Below are positions 1 through 8,861 of a DNA stretch of 64,000 nucleotides, piece by piece. How positions within the stretch are numbered: the stretch's first letter is position 1; each line of letters starts with the position of its first letter. Where the stretch lies: contig NZ_RCWT01000010.1 in NCBI RefSeq assembly GCF_003688595.1, forward strand, positions 248,001-312,000, given 5' to 3'. This DNA comes from Sphingomonas sp. PP-F2F-G114-C0414 (lineage in GTDB: Bacteria; Pseudomonadota; Alphaproteobacteria; Sphingomonadales; Sphingomonadaceae). The translations under genes were made by a program, and so were the position numbers. A model generated the notes under the pieces. The model was not told where the DNA came from, searched no databases, and worked only from the letters and a program-made list of their open reading frames with translations.

Positions 1-108
1 GTTCGGATAGCGCACGTTGAACGTCATGACGCGCAGGTCCTGTGCGACCGCCGGCATTGCCTGGGCCAATGTCAGGGTAGCCAGGATCTTGAGGGAATAA
101 CGCTTCAT
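1..108 (-). CDS. Endonuclease/exonuclease/phosphatase (EEP) family protein, N-terminal fragment
   Basis: Only the first 36 codons lie in the window; the gene continues past base 1. The ATG at 106-108 follows an AGCAGG-type ribosome site. The product starts with a signal peptide (MKRYSLKILATLTLAQA, probable cut after AVAQ). It then reads DLRVMTFNVRYPN, which matches the first beta strand of the EEP fold, where the Asn of TFN-type motifs helps bind the metal. EEP proteins are metal-dependent phosphodiesterases and include nucleases, inositol phosphatases and sphingomyelinases; the substrate cannot be told from this piece. The gene is divergent from a TBDR that is followed by a secreted acid phosphatase, so a role in releasing phosphate from external esters is plausible. 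Family call good, function inferred. Confidence 0.7.
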   Translation of the reverse strand, partial: MKRYSLKILATLTLAQAMPAVAQDLRVMTFNVRYPN

Positions 109-248
109 GGATAACCTGCTGCACGAAGAATGACGGGATGGTCCGATCTGATTCCGCCGCGCTAATCAGGGTTCGTGTCCGTCTGATGACATCGACTGAA
201 GCGCACCATCGCTGCCAGTTTCGATTGTGCGACCACGCCTAAAACGGC

Positions 249-264
249 GTTACATATATTATAC
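249..264 (+). promoter_or_regulatory. AT-rich 16-bp element upstream of TBDR (copy 1)
   Basis: GTTACATATATTATAC lies 77 bp before the TBDR start at 341. The identical 16-mer occurs at 33481-33496, 81 bp from the start of another TBDR. The core ATATTATAC recurs at 29155-29163 and 58759-58767 on the minus strand, and a variant lies near 17425. It could be a -10 region (TATTAT) or a regulator site; no good -35 was seen here. Confidence 0.45.
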
Positions 265-340
265 GATACGTCACATCGCCGTCATACGCTCGCACTAGGG
301 GCGGCGCAGACCGAAGTTATTCCCCATTTTCAGGTGTTGC

Positions 341-3154
341 ATGAACAGATTTGATCGTTCTGCCGAGGACGTGCGTCCCATGTTCGGCGTGCTCGCTTTA
401 CGCGGGAGTACCGCCTGTCTGGCGATCGCAATTGCCACGCTGGCCATGCCGTCTGCCGCCTATGCGAAGGGTGCCGACGCACCATCCGCGCAAGCCCAGG
501 CGCAGGGTGTCGTCGTGGGTAAGTCCGACGAGGTCAAAAATGCCGCGGGTGAGGAGATCGTCGTCACGGGCCACGCCTCGAAGAAAGCGGAGATCGAGTC
601 GACTGGTACGACCAGCGTGCTGTCGAGCGCCGACCTCCAGCGCCAACCCAATGTCAGCGTCGTCGATGCGATGGCACGACTGCCGGGTATTTCGGTCGCA
701 CCGACCGACTTTTTCGGCACGCCCTCGTCGGGCAATCACGGCGGCCTCGACGGCGCGGCGCGGGGTGGCGCGAGCTTCGTCTATCTTCGTGGGCTGAGCG
801 GTTCGTACAACGTCAATCTCGTCAACGGCGCGAACGCGGCGCAGGGCATGCCGTATTCGCGCCAGATCCAGCTCGATCTGCTGCCTCCGGTTGGCATCGC
901 CGCAGTCGTCGTCAACAAAACGTCGACCGCGGACATGGACGGCGACGCGATCGGTGGCACGATCGACTTCCGCACGCCGTCCGCCTTCGACTTCGACAAA
1001 AAGACGCATGTCGGTCTCTATCTGCAGGGTGGCCTGAGCCAATACGCGCTCGATTACCACACGCCGGCGGGGACGGGGATGGTGCAGGCCGAAGTCTCGC
1101 ACCGCTTCGGCAACGACGAGCAGTTCGGCGTTTACGCCTCGGGTTATTACGGCAAGCGGTATTTCGCCTCGACGATGGTCGACTTCCAGGCTGGCCAATG
1201 GGAGTTCGCGGTCTCGCAAGGCGAGCAGGGTAGCAATCCCGATGGCTTCGCCAAGAAGGACAATCTGCTGCTGACGAGCACCAATGCCCAGTTCAGCGAG
1301 GGCAATCAGGTGCGCTATGGCGGCGCGCTCGGCTTCGACTGGCATCTGGGTGCGACGAAACTCTACGCACGCGGCACCTATGCGGTCTCGAACATCGAAC
1401 AGAAAATCTATCAGAAAAGCATCCAGGCCGACCGCTATTCGGCCGCGGTCGTCCGCCCCGATGGTCTTTACCAGAATGCCGAGAGCGACGGCGAATATCA
1501 CGCATGGTTCGAAACGGCCCCGGCGGAGTCGACGCTGGCATCGGGCGTGCTCGGCGGTACGACCGATGCCGGTCGCCTGACGCTCGGCTACAGCGGCTTC
1601 TGGAGCTGGGGCAAGAGCGCGGCACCGGACCATTCGGAGGTGACCTACCAGACGTTCGCGGGCAACCAGTTAAACGGCCCTTTCGCGCTCTCCTATCGTA
1701 ACGGCTATCCTCTGCCCCTGCTCAGCACCGCGCAGCTGGCCCGTTTCAACAACAATGCGCTGTACGGCGTCGAACAGGACAGCGGTGAGTTCACCAACTC
1801 GCGCAGCACCGCCTCCAAGCTCGGCGGACGCTTCGATGCGACCTACAAGATCGGGTCGTGGCTGGAATCGCTGACCGCCGGCGTCAAGGTCGTGCACAGT
1901 ACGCGCGACAGCTTCTCGCGCGACTACAGCAATCTGAACTTCCTGCCCGCCGGCCAAGCACTGAACGCCAGCCCGTTCGCGCGCGGCGAGGAGTCGTCGA
2001 TAGATCGGGAATACTACCCCTATAGCTTCGTACGAGGAGATGGCGCCGCGCTTACCGCCGCGGCGCGCAACGCCGCAGCGGCCACGACGCTGTCGGCCAA
2101 CGACTTCAATCGGAACACGCTGTCGGGGCATGAAAACGTCTATGCGGGGTACGCGCTCGCCAAGATCGTCAGCAACGCGCTCGAGGTCCAGCCGGGCCTG
2201 CGGTTCGAGCATACGGATATCGACAACATCTTCTGGAATTCCGTCAGCGTCGACGGCATCTCGGGATCGGCGCTACAGGAAGGCTTCAAGTCCAGCCGGA
2301 CCCACTACGACATTCTCCTCCCGAGCCTTCATGCTAACTACCGTTCGGGCGAGGAGAATGTCATTCGCGGTGCGGTCTGGCGGAGCTACACGCGCCCGGC
2401 ATTCTTCCAGCTTGCCGGCGGGAGCCAGACGAGCGTGAACTCGGACGGCACGATCAGCGTGACCGAAGGCAACCCGGACCTGAAGGCCGTGAAATCCTGG
2501 AATTTCGACGCCAGCATCGAACACCAGCATCGCGGTTTCAGCGCCTCCGTCGCCGGGTACTACAAGGCGCTGAGCGACTATCTCTACGATCGTGGCACGA
2601 ACTTCCGCGCGACGCAGATCGCGGTCGATGGTCTTCAATCGGTGTCCAAGCCGGTCAACGGCGGAACCGCAGGCCTTTACGGCGTGGAAATCGCTGCACG
2701 GTACCAACTGGTGGAGTTGCCGGGTTGGGAATCCGGATTCGGCATATCCGGTAACATGACGCTGCAGCATTCGTGGGCGCATCTGAACGACGCGTCGACC
2801 GATAAGACCCAGCCGATGCAGGGGGCGCCCGAACGGCTCTACAATGCGTCGCTATTCTACGAAAAGGGCGGCCTCTCCGCGAACGTGTCGTACCGCTACA
2901 ACGGCCCGCTGATCGCCGCGTACCGGTTCGGCGATTTCGGCGGCAAGGAGCTGAACGACACGCAGCGCGCGACCAGCAGCGTCGACACGACGGTCGGCTA
3001 CAGCGTCAACAGCGATCTGAAAATCGCCGGCGCGGTGTCGAACATCTTCGACAATATCAGCTATTACCGCACGGTCGGCCCGGACAGCTATCAGGTTCCG
3101 CAGATCGTCCGCTGGGGCCGGACCTTCACGATGACGCTCACGGCAGGCTTCTAG
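341..3154 (+). CDS. TonB-dependent receptor (FecA-like group)
   Basis: This is a 937-residue outer-membrane receptor for TonB-driven import of a scarce ligand. A long N-terminus holds a signal peptide ending near residue 42 (SAAYA). EEIVVTGH around residue 70 marks the start of the plug, followed by VVDAMARLPGISV, the YLRGL plug segment and the GGTIDFRTPSAFDFD plug end. The C-terminus ends in Phe (TLTAGF), as expected for a beta barrel. An alternative start is Met14 at 380, which would give a shorter signal peptide. The plug resembles those of the receptors at 14515-17337 and at 63478. A secreted acid phosphatase follows 74 bp downstream and an EEP protein is divergent, so the ligand may be a phosphate ester; this is inference. 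Confidence 0.93.
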   Translation: MNRFDRSAEDVRPMFGVLALRGSTACLAIAIATLAMPSAAYAKGADAPSAQAQAQGVVVGKSDEVKNAAGEEIVVTGHASKKAEIESTGTTSVLSSADLQRQPNVSVVDAMARLPGISVAPTDFFGTPSSGNHGGLDGAARGGASFVYLRGLSGSYNVNLVNGANAAQGMPYSRQIQLDLLPPVGIAAVVVNKTSTADMDGDAIGGTIDFRTPSAFDFDKKTHVGLYLQGGLSQYALDYHTPAGTGMVQAEVSHRFGNDEQFGVYASGYYGKRYFASTMVDFQAGQWEFAVSQGEQGSNPDGFAKKDNLLLTSTNAQFSEGNQVRYGGALGFDWHLGATKLYARGTYAVSNIEQKIYQKSIQADRYSAAVVRPDGLYQNAESDGEYHAWFETAPAESTLASGVLGGTTDAGRLTLGYSGFWSWGKSAAPDHSEVTYQTFAGNQLNGPFALSYRNGYPLPLLSTAQLARFNNNALYGVEQDSGEFTNSRSTASKLGGRFDATYKIGSWLESLTAGVKVVHSTRDSFSRDYSNLNFLPAGQALNASPFARGEESSIDREYYPYSFVRGDGAALTAAARNAAAATTLSANDFNRNTLSGHENVYAGYALAKIVSNALEVQPGLRFEHTDIDNIFWNSVSVDGISGSALQEGFKSSRTHYDILLPSLHANYRSGEENVIRGAVWRSYTRPAFFQLAGGSQTSVNSDGTISVTEGNPDLKAVKSWNFDASIEHQHRGFSASVAGYYKALSDYLYDRGTNFRATQIAVDGLQSVSKPVNGGTAGLYGVEIAARYQLVELPGWESGFGISGNMTLQHSWAHLNDASTDKTQPMQGAPERLYNASLFYEKGGLSANVSYRYNGPLIAAYRFGDFGGKELNDTQRATSSVDTTVGYSVNSDLKIAGAVSNIFDNISYYRTVGPDSYQVPQIVRWGRTFTMTLTAGF

Positions 3155-3228
3155 CGGCGTTTCCCGACAGCCGCCGATCTCATCGATAGGCAAGGTTACT
3201 TCACACGACCACCTCAGGAGACGCCGAA

Positions 3229-4041
3229 ATGCGGGTGCCCTCAGCCATTCTTGCAGCGACCGCGATACTCGGTCTTTCCGCAATTGCCCTGGCGCAAGGC
3301 GTCGTCGAACGCCCCGAAGGCGAGGAGCCGCTCGTCTATCTGGCGAAAGGCGCGTTCGATATCCTCGCAGTGCTTCCGCCCGCGCCGCAGCGGGACGACC
3401 CGCGCTGGCAGGCGGACCGCGCGATCTTCCGCCAGACGCGCGCGTTGGTCGGCTCGCCGCGCTGGCGACTGGCGACCAACGACGTAAAGCTCGGCACGGG
3501 CGACATGATGCGCGATTTCAGTTGCGCCATGGGGGTCGAGCTCACGCCCGCCAACGCACCGCTGACCGCGCGCCTGATCGAGAAAGCCGGTTCCGACACC
3601 GCGCGCAACACCGGCATCGCGAAGTCATTCTACAAGCGACAGCGCCCCTATCTGATCGACAAAGGCGCGGTATGCCAGCCGGTCGGCGAATTGCAGGGAA
3701 GTTACGACTATCCGTCGGGACATACCACGGCGGGGTGGACATGGGCGACCTTGCTGGCAGAACTCGCACCCGACCGCGCGACCTCCATCCTCGCACGCGG
3801 TCGCGCGTTCGGGCAAAGCCGCATCGTCTGTGGCGCGCATAACGCCAGTGCGGTGGAAGCCGGCCGATTGTCGGCGAGCGCCACGCTGACCGCGCTGTCG
3901 TCGTCGCCCGCGTTCCAGGCGGATCTCGCGGCGGCGCGGACCGAGCTATCGGCGCTACGACAATCCCCAGCCGCTGCCCGTCCGGCGGCTGCCGGCTGTG
4001 CCGCAGAACGGGCGCTGATCGCTCGGCCTATTTTAGGTTAG
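3229..4041 (+). CDS. Secreted PAP2-type (class A-like) acid phosphatase
   Basis: This 270-residue protein has a signal peptide (cleavage near ALAQ, residue 23) and should act in the periplasm to release phosphate from organic esters. The PAP2 signature motifs are present: K132-x6-R139-P140 (KSFYKRQRP), PSGH at 162-165 within GSYDYPSGHTT, and SR197-198 to His204 (SRIVCGAH). The spacing and the GSYxYPSGHT form resemble class A non-specific acid phosphatases of the PhoN/PhoC kind. One oddity is that motif 3 normally ends in Asp four residues after His204, and here that position is Ala208 (HNASAVEAGR). The start is supported by AGGAG nine bases before the ATG. It lies 74 bp after the TBDR on the same strand and is probably cotranscribed. 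Confidence 0.88.
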   Translation: MRVPSAILAATAILGLSAIALAQGVVERPEGEEPLVYLAKGAFDILAVLPPAPQRDDPRWQADRAIFRQTRALVGSPRWRLATNDVKLGTGDMMRDFSCAMGVELTPANAPLTARLIEKAGSDTARNTGIAKSFYKRQRPYLIDKGAVCQPVGELQGSYDYPSGHTTAGWTWATLLAELAPDRATSILARGRAFGQSRIVCGAHNASAVEAGRLSASATLTALSSSPAFQADLAAARTELSALRQSPAAARPAAAGCAAERALIARPILG

Positions 4042-4521
4042 ACGCCTATTCGGGTCGGGTGAGTCCCCGTGGTTCACCGGGTAAAGGCATGTGGCGGCAG
4101 TCGAATTGCGAGAACAATCGAGTGCGAGGGCAGCACGCAGTAAGACCATCTGAACGCTCGCCTCGCGCAAACTGCGCGCACGCTGGGTAGGGCGTTTCGT
4201 AGTCCCCGTTATAATTCCAGCGGCTCGGACGCAGCCCGCTGACCGGCGTCACGAGGCGACAGCCTTATGTAATTTTCGTGCGCTCTGCCGCTACCCAGTG
4301 AAAATAGTACAAATTCACCGGTGTTCATGCCACCGATTGTGTCATTTCCATCACTATGGTGCGCTGTTCGTTACACGCCAGCTTTGCTGCTTTACATGAC
4401 AGATACGTTACCTCACTTCTCTCCCCATAGTCCTGATCAGCCGCGCCGCGGCGGTCGGGACACATCGTTTCGGACGGATCGTCAAAGCGACCGTTCGGGG
4501 CCACTGGGGGGAAATTATTTC
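4042..4521. other. Intergenic region before the large TBDR
   Basis: These 480 bp hold no gene I can support. Open frames run through both strands here, including an in-frame extension of the following TBDR from 4321. They lack a signal-peptide start or family similarity, and the TBDR has a clear start at 4522. The region is less GC-rich than the coding DNA around it and presumably carries the TBDR promoter. Confidence 0.5.
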
Positions 4522-7500
4522 ATGATCTCGACATCTCGTTCGACCTCGAAGGCGATCCTGCTCGCGGCCGCTACGCCGCTGGCATTCATTCTTTCGACGG
4601 CCACCGGTTTCGCACAGGATGCGACCACCACCACCGACGCTTCGGCAACCGCGCCGGCTCCAGCCACGATCGCACCGCAGGATACCAAGGCCGAGCCGGC
4701 CGATGCGACCGGTCAGGAGATCGTCGTCACCGGTTCGCTGTTCCGCCGGACCGATACCGAGACGCCGTCGCCGGTCACCGTGCTGACCACGCAGACGCTG
4801 CAGCGCGCGGGTATCACCAACATCAACGACGCGGTGCGTTCGATCTCCGCGGATGGCGCCGGCTCGATCTCGACCGGCTTCCAGAACGGCTTCTCGGCCG
4901 GTGGTGCCGCCGTGTCGTTGCGCGGTCTCGGCGTGTCGTCGACGCTGGTGCTTATCGACGGGCTGCGCTCGACCAACTTCCCGCTCAACGATGACGGCCA
5001 CAACGCCTATGTCGATCTGAACTCGATCCCGTTCAGCGCGGTCGAGCGGATCGAAGTGCTGAAGGACGGCGCGTCGTCGAGCTATGGCGCCGACGCGATC
5101 GGCGGCGTCGTCAACATCATCATGAAGAAGCACGTCGTCGGCGTGTCGGGCACTGCCGAGGGCGGCATTTCGGAACTCGGCGACGGTGGCCGCTACCGCG
5201 CCAACCTGACCGCCGGTATCGGCGACTATGACCGCCAGGGGTTCAACTTCTACGTCAACGGTGAGTATCAGAAGGACACGGCGATCTCGGTCAGCGATCG
5301 CAAGTTCCCCTTCAACACGCTCGATCTGAGCTCGATCGGTGGCATCGACGGCAACCCCAACGATAACGCGCTCCCTCAGAGCACAATCAACGCCCTTGTC
5401 GTGCGGACCAGTCAGACTGATCTCAATAACCCGTACGCTGGCGGACGGACGGCCGCGGCGAATGGCACTTACGTCAATGCGGCAGGGCAGACGGTTCCCT
5501 ACAGCAATTTTACATCGCTGAATCTCAATTGCGGCAACGGCAGCTACACTGTCACGACCGGGGGGTCGCGCGGTACGGCTTGCAAACACGATAACACCAC
5601 CGAATATGTCCAGATCCAGCCGGCGCAGGAGCGGTACGCGTTCTCGAGCCGCCTCAGCCTGAAGATCTCCGACAACATCGAAGGCTATGTGTCGGGCAGC
5701 TATTCGCACAACCAGGTCGTCACCAAGACGCGCCCACCCAGCGCTATCCGCCAGACGCAGCCTTATGGTGCGTCGCCGGCCCTGGCCTCGAACAACCCGG
5801 GCGTCGTCCTGCCGGTGTATGTCTGCTCGGCGGGCATCAACTGCGTGACCGCCGCCGATCGTCAGCTCAACCCGAACAACCCGTATGCGACCGCCTTTGC
5901 CAACGATCCGAGCAACGGCGCGGCACGCATCTATTATCTGTTCGGCGATTTGCCCGCGAGCCAGATCCGCACCAACGAAGTCATCCGTGGGGCCGCCGGC
6001 CTGCGCGGCACCTTCGAGGGCGGCTGGAACTGGCAGGTCGATGCGGTCGGCGCGAAGGACAATCTGAACATCGACTCGCTCGGCGTGATCAACATCGCGG
6101 GGCTTAAGCAGGCGATCAACACCGGCGCCTACAACTTCGTCAATCCGTCGGCGAACAGCCAGGCAACGCGCGATCTCGTCGCGCCGCGCTTCTCGGTCGG
6201 GTCGCACACCTCGCTCGCCTCGCTCGACGCGTCGATCAGCAAGCAGCTGTTCGACCTGCCGGGTGGCCCGCTTCAGGTCGCCGTCGGTGGTCAGATCCGT
6301 CACGAGGTCGAGGAGAACAACAGCCTCAACGCCAACCTCGATCGCTACGCCAACACCTCGGCGGCGTTCGGGTCGCACACCGTGTCCGCAGGCTATTTCG
6401 AGATCAACGCTCCGGTCCTCAGCACGCTGGAGATCAACGGGTCGGGCCGCTACGATCATTATTCGGAAGGCTTCAGCAATTTCTCGCCGAAGATCGGTGC
6501 GAAGTTCACGCCGATCAAGCAGATCGCGGTCCGCGGCACCTATTCGAAGGGCTTCCGCGCACCGACGTTCGCCGAGAACAACGCACGCTCGAGCTACGCC
6601 GGGTTCGTGACGGTAACGCCGCCGTGCAGCTTCATCCTCGCCCATGGCGGCACCGGAACGCTGACGTCGTGCCAGGCCAACGGCAACCCGTACAATCTGG
6701 CCTACAGCCTGGGTTCGGGTTTCACCGGCAACCCCGACCTGAAGCCTGAGAAGTCGCGCAGCTTCACCGGCGGCGTCGTGATCGAGCCGACCCCCTGGTT
6801 CAGCTTCACGGTCGACTACTACAACATCAAGAAGACCAACGTGATCGTCACGGGGCCGCAGTCTTCCGATGCCCGGGCCGCCTATTTCGCCGGTACGCCG
6901 CTGCCCGCCGGCTACACGGTATCGGCGGTCGACGCGATCGATCCGCTCTTTCCGGCCGCGCTGCCCCGCGTGCTCATCATCAACGCGCCGTACGTCAACG
7001 CGGCGAGCCAGTCGGTGTCGGGCATCGATCTGGGCGCGAACGTCAATGTCCCGCTCGGCGGCGAAGCGCGTTTCATCAGCCGCATCGATGTGACTCGCCT
7101 GTTCAAGTACAACGTCGACAATGGCGACGGGGTCGTCCAGAAATATGCCGGTACGCTTGGACCATACGAGCTGTCGTCGGGTGCAGGCACGCCGCGTATC
7201 CGTGGCAACTGGCAGAACACGCTGCAGTTCGGTGCATTCTCGCTGACCGCGACGACCTATTACGTGTCGCGGATCAAGGCGGTGGCCGCAGATGAGGTCG
7301 CTCCCGACGACGCCGGCAACATCGACTTGAGCTGCGCGAACAACCTGTACGGAACGGGCGACAAGTTCTGCTACATCAAGCGCTTCATCTATGCCGATCT
7401 GAACATGTCGGTCGAAGTGAACGACAAGTTCTCGTTCAACTTCAACGTCGGCAATTTCACTAACGAGAAGGCACCGGTCGCGCCGGCGTCGTATTCGGGG

Positions 7501-7578
7501 ACCAACTACCTGCCGACCTGGCATTATGCCGGTGTCATCGGTCGTACGTTCCGCGCTGGGGCGAACTTCAAGTTCTAA
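4522..7578 (+). CDS. TonB-dependent receptor, large (1018 aa)
   Basis: The ATG at 4522 follows GGGGGGAAATT and opens a classic signal peptide (ISTSRSTSKAILLAAATPLA, cut near GFAQ). The reading frame is open upstream to 4321, but that part looks non-coding. A low-complexity Ala/Thr/Pro stretch is followed by the plug: EIVVTGSLFRR, SLRGLGVSSTLVLIDGLR, VERIEVLKDGASSSYGADAI and GGVVNIIMKK. The barrel has TBDR hallmarks such as GFRAPTFAE and NPDLKPEKS, and ends GANFKF. The type is common among sphingomonad and Caulobacter receptors with unknown or carbohydrate/peptide ligands. Codon use is looser around 5370-5600, likely a surface loop. No degradative enzyme is adjacent, so the ligand is unknown. 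A strong terminator follows. Confidence 0.94.
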   Translation: MISTSRSTSKAILLAAATPLAFILSTATGFAQDATTTTDASATAPAPATIAPQDTKAEPADATGQEIVVTGSLFRRTDTETPSPVTVLTTQTLQRAGITNINDAVRSISADGAGSISTGFQNGFSAGGAAVSLRGLGVSSTLVLIDGLRSTNFPLNDDGHNAYVDLNSIPFSAVERIEVLKDGASSSYGADAIGGVVNIIMKKHVVGVSGTAEGGISELGDGGRYRANLTAGIGDYDRQGFNFYVNGEYQKDTAISVSDRKFPFNTLDLSSIGGIDGNPNDNALPQSTINALVVRTSQTDLNNPYAGGRTAAANGTYVNAAGQTVPYSNFTSLNLNCGNGSYTVTTGGSRGTACKHDNTTEYVQIQPAQERYAFSSRLSLKISDNIEGYVSGSYSHNQVVTKTRPPSAIRQTQPYGASPALASNNPGVVLPVYVCSAGINCVTAADRQLNPNNPYATAFANDPSNGAARIYYLFGDLPASQIRTNEVIRGAAGLRGTFEGGWNWQVDAVGAKDNLNIDSLGVINIAGLKQAINTGAYNFVNPSANSQATRDLVAPRFSVGSHTSLASLDASISKQLFDLPGGPLQVAVGGQIRHEVEENNSLNANLDRYANTSAAFGSHTVSAGYFEINAPVLSTLEINGSGRYDHYSEGFSNFSPKIGAKFTPIKQIAVRGTYSKGFRAPTFAENNARSSYAGFVTVTPPCSFILAHGGTGTLTSCQANGNPYNLAYSLGSGFTGNPDLKPEKSRSFTGGVVIEPTPWFSFTVDYYNIKKTNVIVTGPQSSDARAAYFAGTPLPAGYTVSAVDAIDPLFPAALPRVLIINAPYVNAASQSVSGIDLGANVNVPLGGEARFISRIDVTRLFKYNVDNGDGVVQKYAGTLGPYELSSGAGTPRIRGNWQNTLQFGAFSLTATTYYVSRIKAVAADEVAPDDAGNIDLSCANNLYGTGDKFCYIKRFIYADLNMSVEVNDKFSFNFNVGNFTNEKAPVAPASYSGTNYLPTWHYAGVIGRTFRAGANFKF

Positions 7579-7599
7579 CCCTCGCTTGTCGAGAACAAG

Positions 7600-7630
7600 A
7601 AAGGCGGCCTTCTCGCGAGGGCCGCCTTTT
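7600..7630 (+). terminator. Rho-independent terminator after TBDR
   Basis: AAAGGCGGCC (7600-7609) pairs perfectly with GGCCGCCTTT (7620-7629) around a 10-nt loop, followed by T-rich sequence. It lies 21 bp after the TBDR stop codon. Confidence 0.88.
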
Positions 7631-7710
7631 CTGTTGGATGGGGGCACGTCGCGTGGCGACGGATCGCCGCCGATACACCCAGCCTTAGCGCTACAGGCGG
7701 AGGCGCACGA

Positions 7711-7941
7711 TCAGTTCGCAGTCTCCTTGCGGGCGCCGACAATCATCCGGCGTGCGATCCGGCGAACACCTTCGTCATCCTTGGTATCGTCGGTGGCAGG
7801 ATCGCCGAGGTGATCCAGACTGTCTTCCATGAAGTCGAGCAGCCCGGGATGCTGTGCCTCGACATATTCCATCAGCTTGAACAGCAGGTGCTCGGTCGCG
7901 ATCTCGCGCTGGCGGGCGCTTACGGCAGTGGCGTCGGTCAT
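7711..7941 (-). CDS. Small acidic protein of unknown function (76 aa)
   Basis: The ATG at 7939-7941 is preceded at six bases by GAGGGAG. Another in-frame ATG two codons upstream sits directly on that ribosome site and is unlikely. The product begins MTDATAVSARQREIATEHLL and is charged, predicted helical and soluble, with the acidic patch GDPATDDTKDDEG and a basic C-terminal helix (RRIARRMIVGARK). No signal peptide, membrane segment or known domain is seen. It is co-oriented with the crt operon upstream (107 bp gap) but has its own ribosome site. A 12-nt loop flanked by CGGTCGA/TCGACCG (8020-8045) lies between them. Function unknown. Confidence 0.72.
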   Translation of the reverse strand: MTDATAVSARQREIATEHLLFKLMEYVEAQHPGLLDFMEDSLDHLGDPATDDTKDDEGVRRIARRMIVGARKETAN

Positions 7942-8048
7942 TGTCATCTCCCTCAGATGGAAGCGAAAACGTGCCCGGTACGATAAGGAGCCGGACGGTC
8001 GACGAGACGTGGCCCCGAACGGTCGAACAGTCGAACAGTCGACCGGGC

Positions 8049-8861
8049 TTACCGTCCCGAACGACGCGAACCCGGTCCATCGGCGGTAGCCGGCGCGCCA
8101 GCCGCATCGGCCGCGGCCGCGCGGCGTTCGGCACGCGCGTGTTCGCGGAGGAAGTCGCCGACGCCGCGATCGGTGCTGCACAGACGGTCCCAATGCCGGA
8201 AATACAGGCCGTAGTTGCACGCGTAGAGCTCATGATGCCGCTGGTGATGGCTGGCGGTGATCAGCCAGCCGCCAAGCCGTCCCGACCACATGAACTTCGG
8301 GAAAATCTCCCACCCCATGTGGTTGGTGACGCCCATCACCGTCATGATCGTCAGGATCACAGCGAGGGCGCTGATATGGATTGGTACGAAGAAGACCAGC
8401 AACGGGATCACTACCGCGCCGGTCAGCGCCTCGATCGGATGGAACGCCATCGCCGCCCAGGCGGTGGGCGGTCGGCTGGCATGATGCAGCGCATGCGCGA
8501 GCTTGAACGGCGCGGGCCGGTGCATCCAGCGATGCGTCCAGTAGAACCACGCGTCGTGGAGCAGCAGATAGAGCAGCACCGAGACCGGCCAGTACCAGAG
8601 CGGGTACGCGTGGATGTTGGAATAGACGCGGGTCCAGCCGCGATGCTGCCAGCCCCAGGCAACCACGCCGGCCGGGATGCCGTAGATCGCCGCCGAGGCG
8701 AGGCTCCAGACGATCTCGCGTCGGACCTGCGGGTCGAGGCCGAGATACAGACCCGGATGTTTCCGGCGCGTCGCCCAGGCGAAGGCGCCCGAGACGGCGA
8801 GATAGCGGACACCGACGATCACGGTCATCGCGATCGCGGACAGTAGAATGGCCAGCATCAT
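8049..8861 (-). CDS. crtG: Fatty acid hydroxylase/sterol desaturase family protein, probable carotenoid 2,2'-beta-ionone ring hydroxylase
   Basis: This 270-residue integral membrane di-iron enzyme has the histidine-rich motifs of the sterol desaturase/FA hydroxylase family: HDAWFYWTHRWMH, HALHHASR and SHHQRHHE. Several hydrophobic segments lie between them. Brevundimonas CrtG, which adds hydroxyl groups at C-2/C-2' of carotenoid rings, belongs to this family, and sphingomonads make 2-hydroxylated pigments such as nostoxanthin. The gene is last in an operon behind crtZ and crtW: its ATG (8859-8861) overlaps the crtW stop as ATGA, implying translational coupling. Family assignment is firm; the CrtG identity rests on context and recalled similarity. 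The C-terminal 35 residues are Ala/Arg-rich. Confidence 0.75.
   Translation of the reverse strand: MMLAILLSAIAMTVIVGVRYLAVSGAFAWATRRKHPGLYLGLDPQVRREIVWSLASAAIYGIPAGVVAWGWQHRGWTRVYSNIHAYPLWYWPVSVLLYLLLHDAWFYWTHRWMHRPAPFKLAHALHHASRPPTAWAAMAFHPIEALTGAVVIPLLVFFVPIHISALAVILTIMTVMGVTNHMGWEIFPKFMWSGRLGGWLITASHHQRHHELYACNYGLYFRHWDRLCSTDRGVGDFLREHARAERRAAAADAAGAPATADGPGSRRSGR

Noticed and set aside
398-1633. 411-codon minus-strand frame within the first TBDR
   Set aside because: Shadow of a well-supported receptor; no start signal or family motif.
4321-4521. N-terminal extension of the TBDR at 4522
   Set aside because: The extension would bury the signal peptide. The ATG at 4522 has a strong ribosome site and a proper leader.
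4408-7647. 1079-codon open frame antisense to the large TBDR
   Set aside because: GC-rich third positions keep stop codons rare on the opposite strand. The translation is Arg/Asp-rich without any domain, while the plus strand has a full TBDR.
8020-8045. CGGTCGA/TCGACCG repeat with GTCGAACA tandem as a crt terminator
   Set aside because: Stem is only 7 bp with a 12-nt loop and no T run. Too weak to annotate as a terminator.
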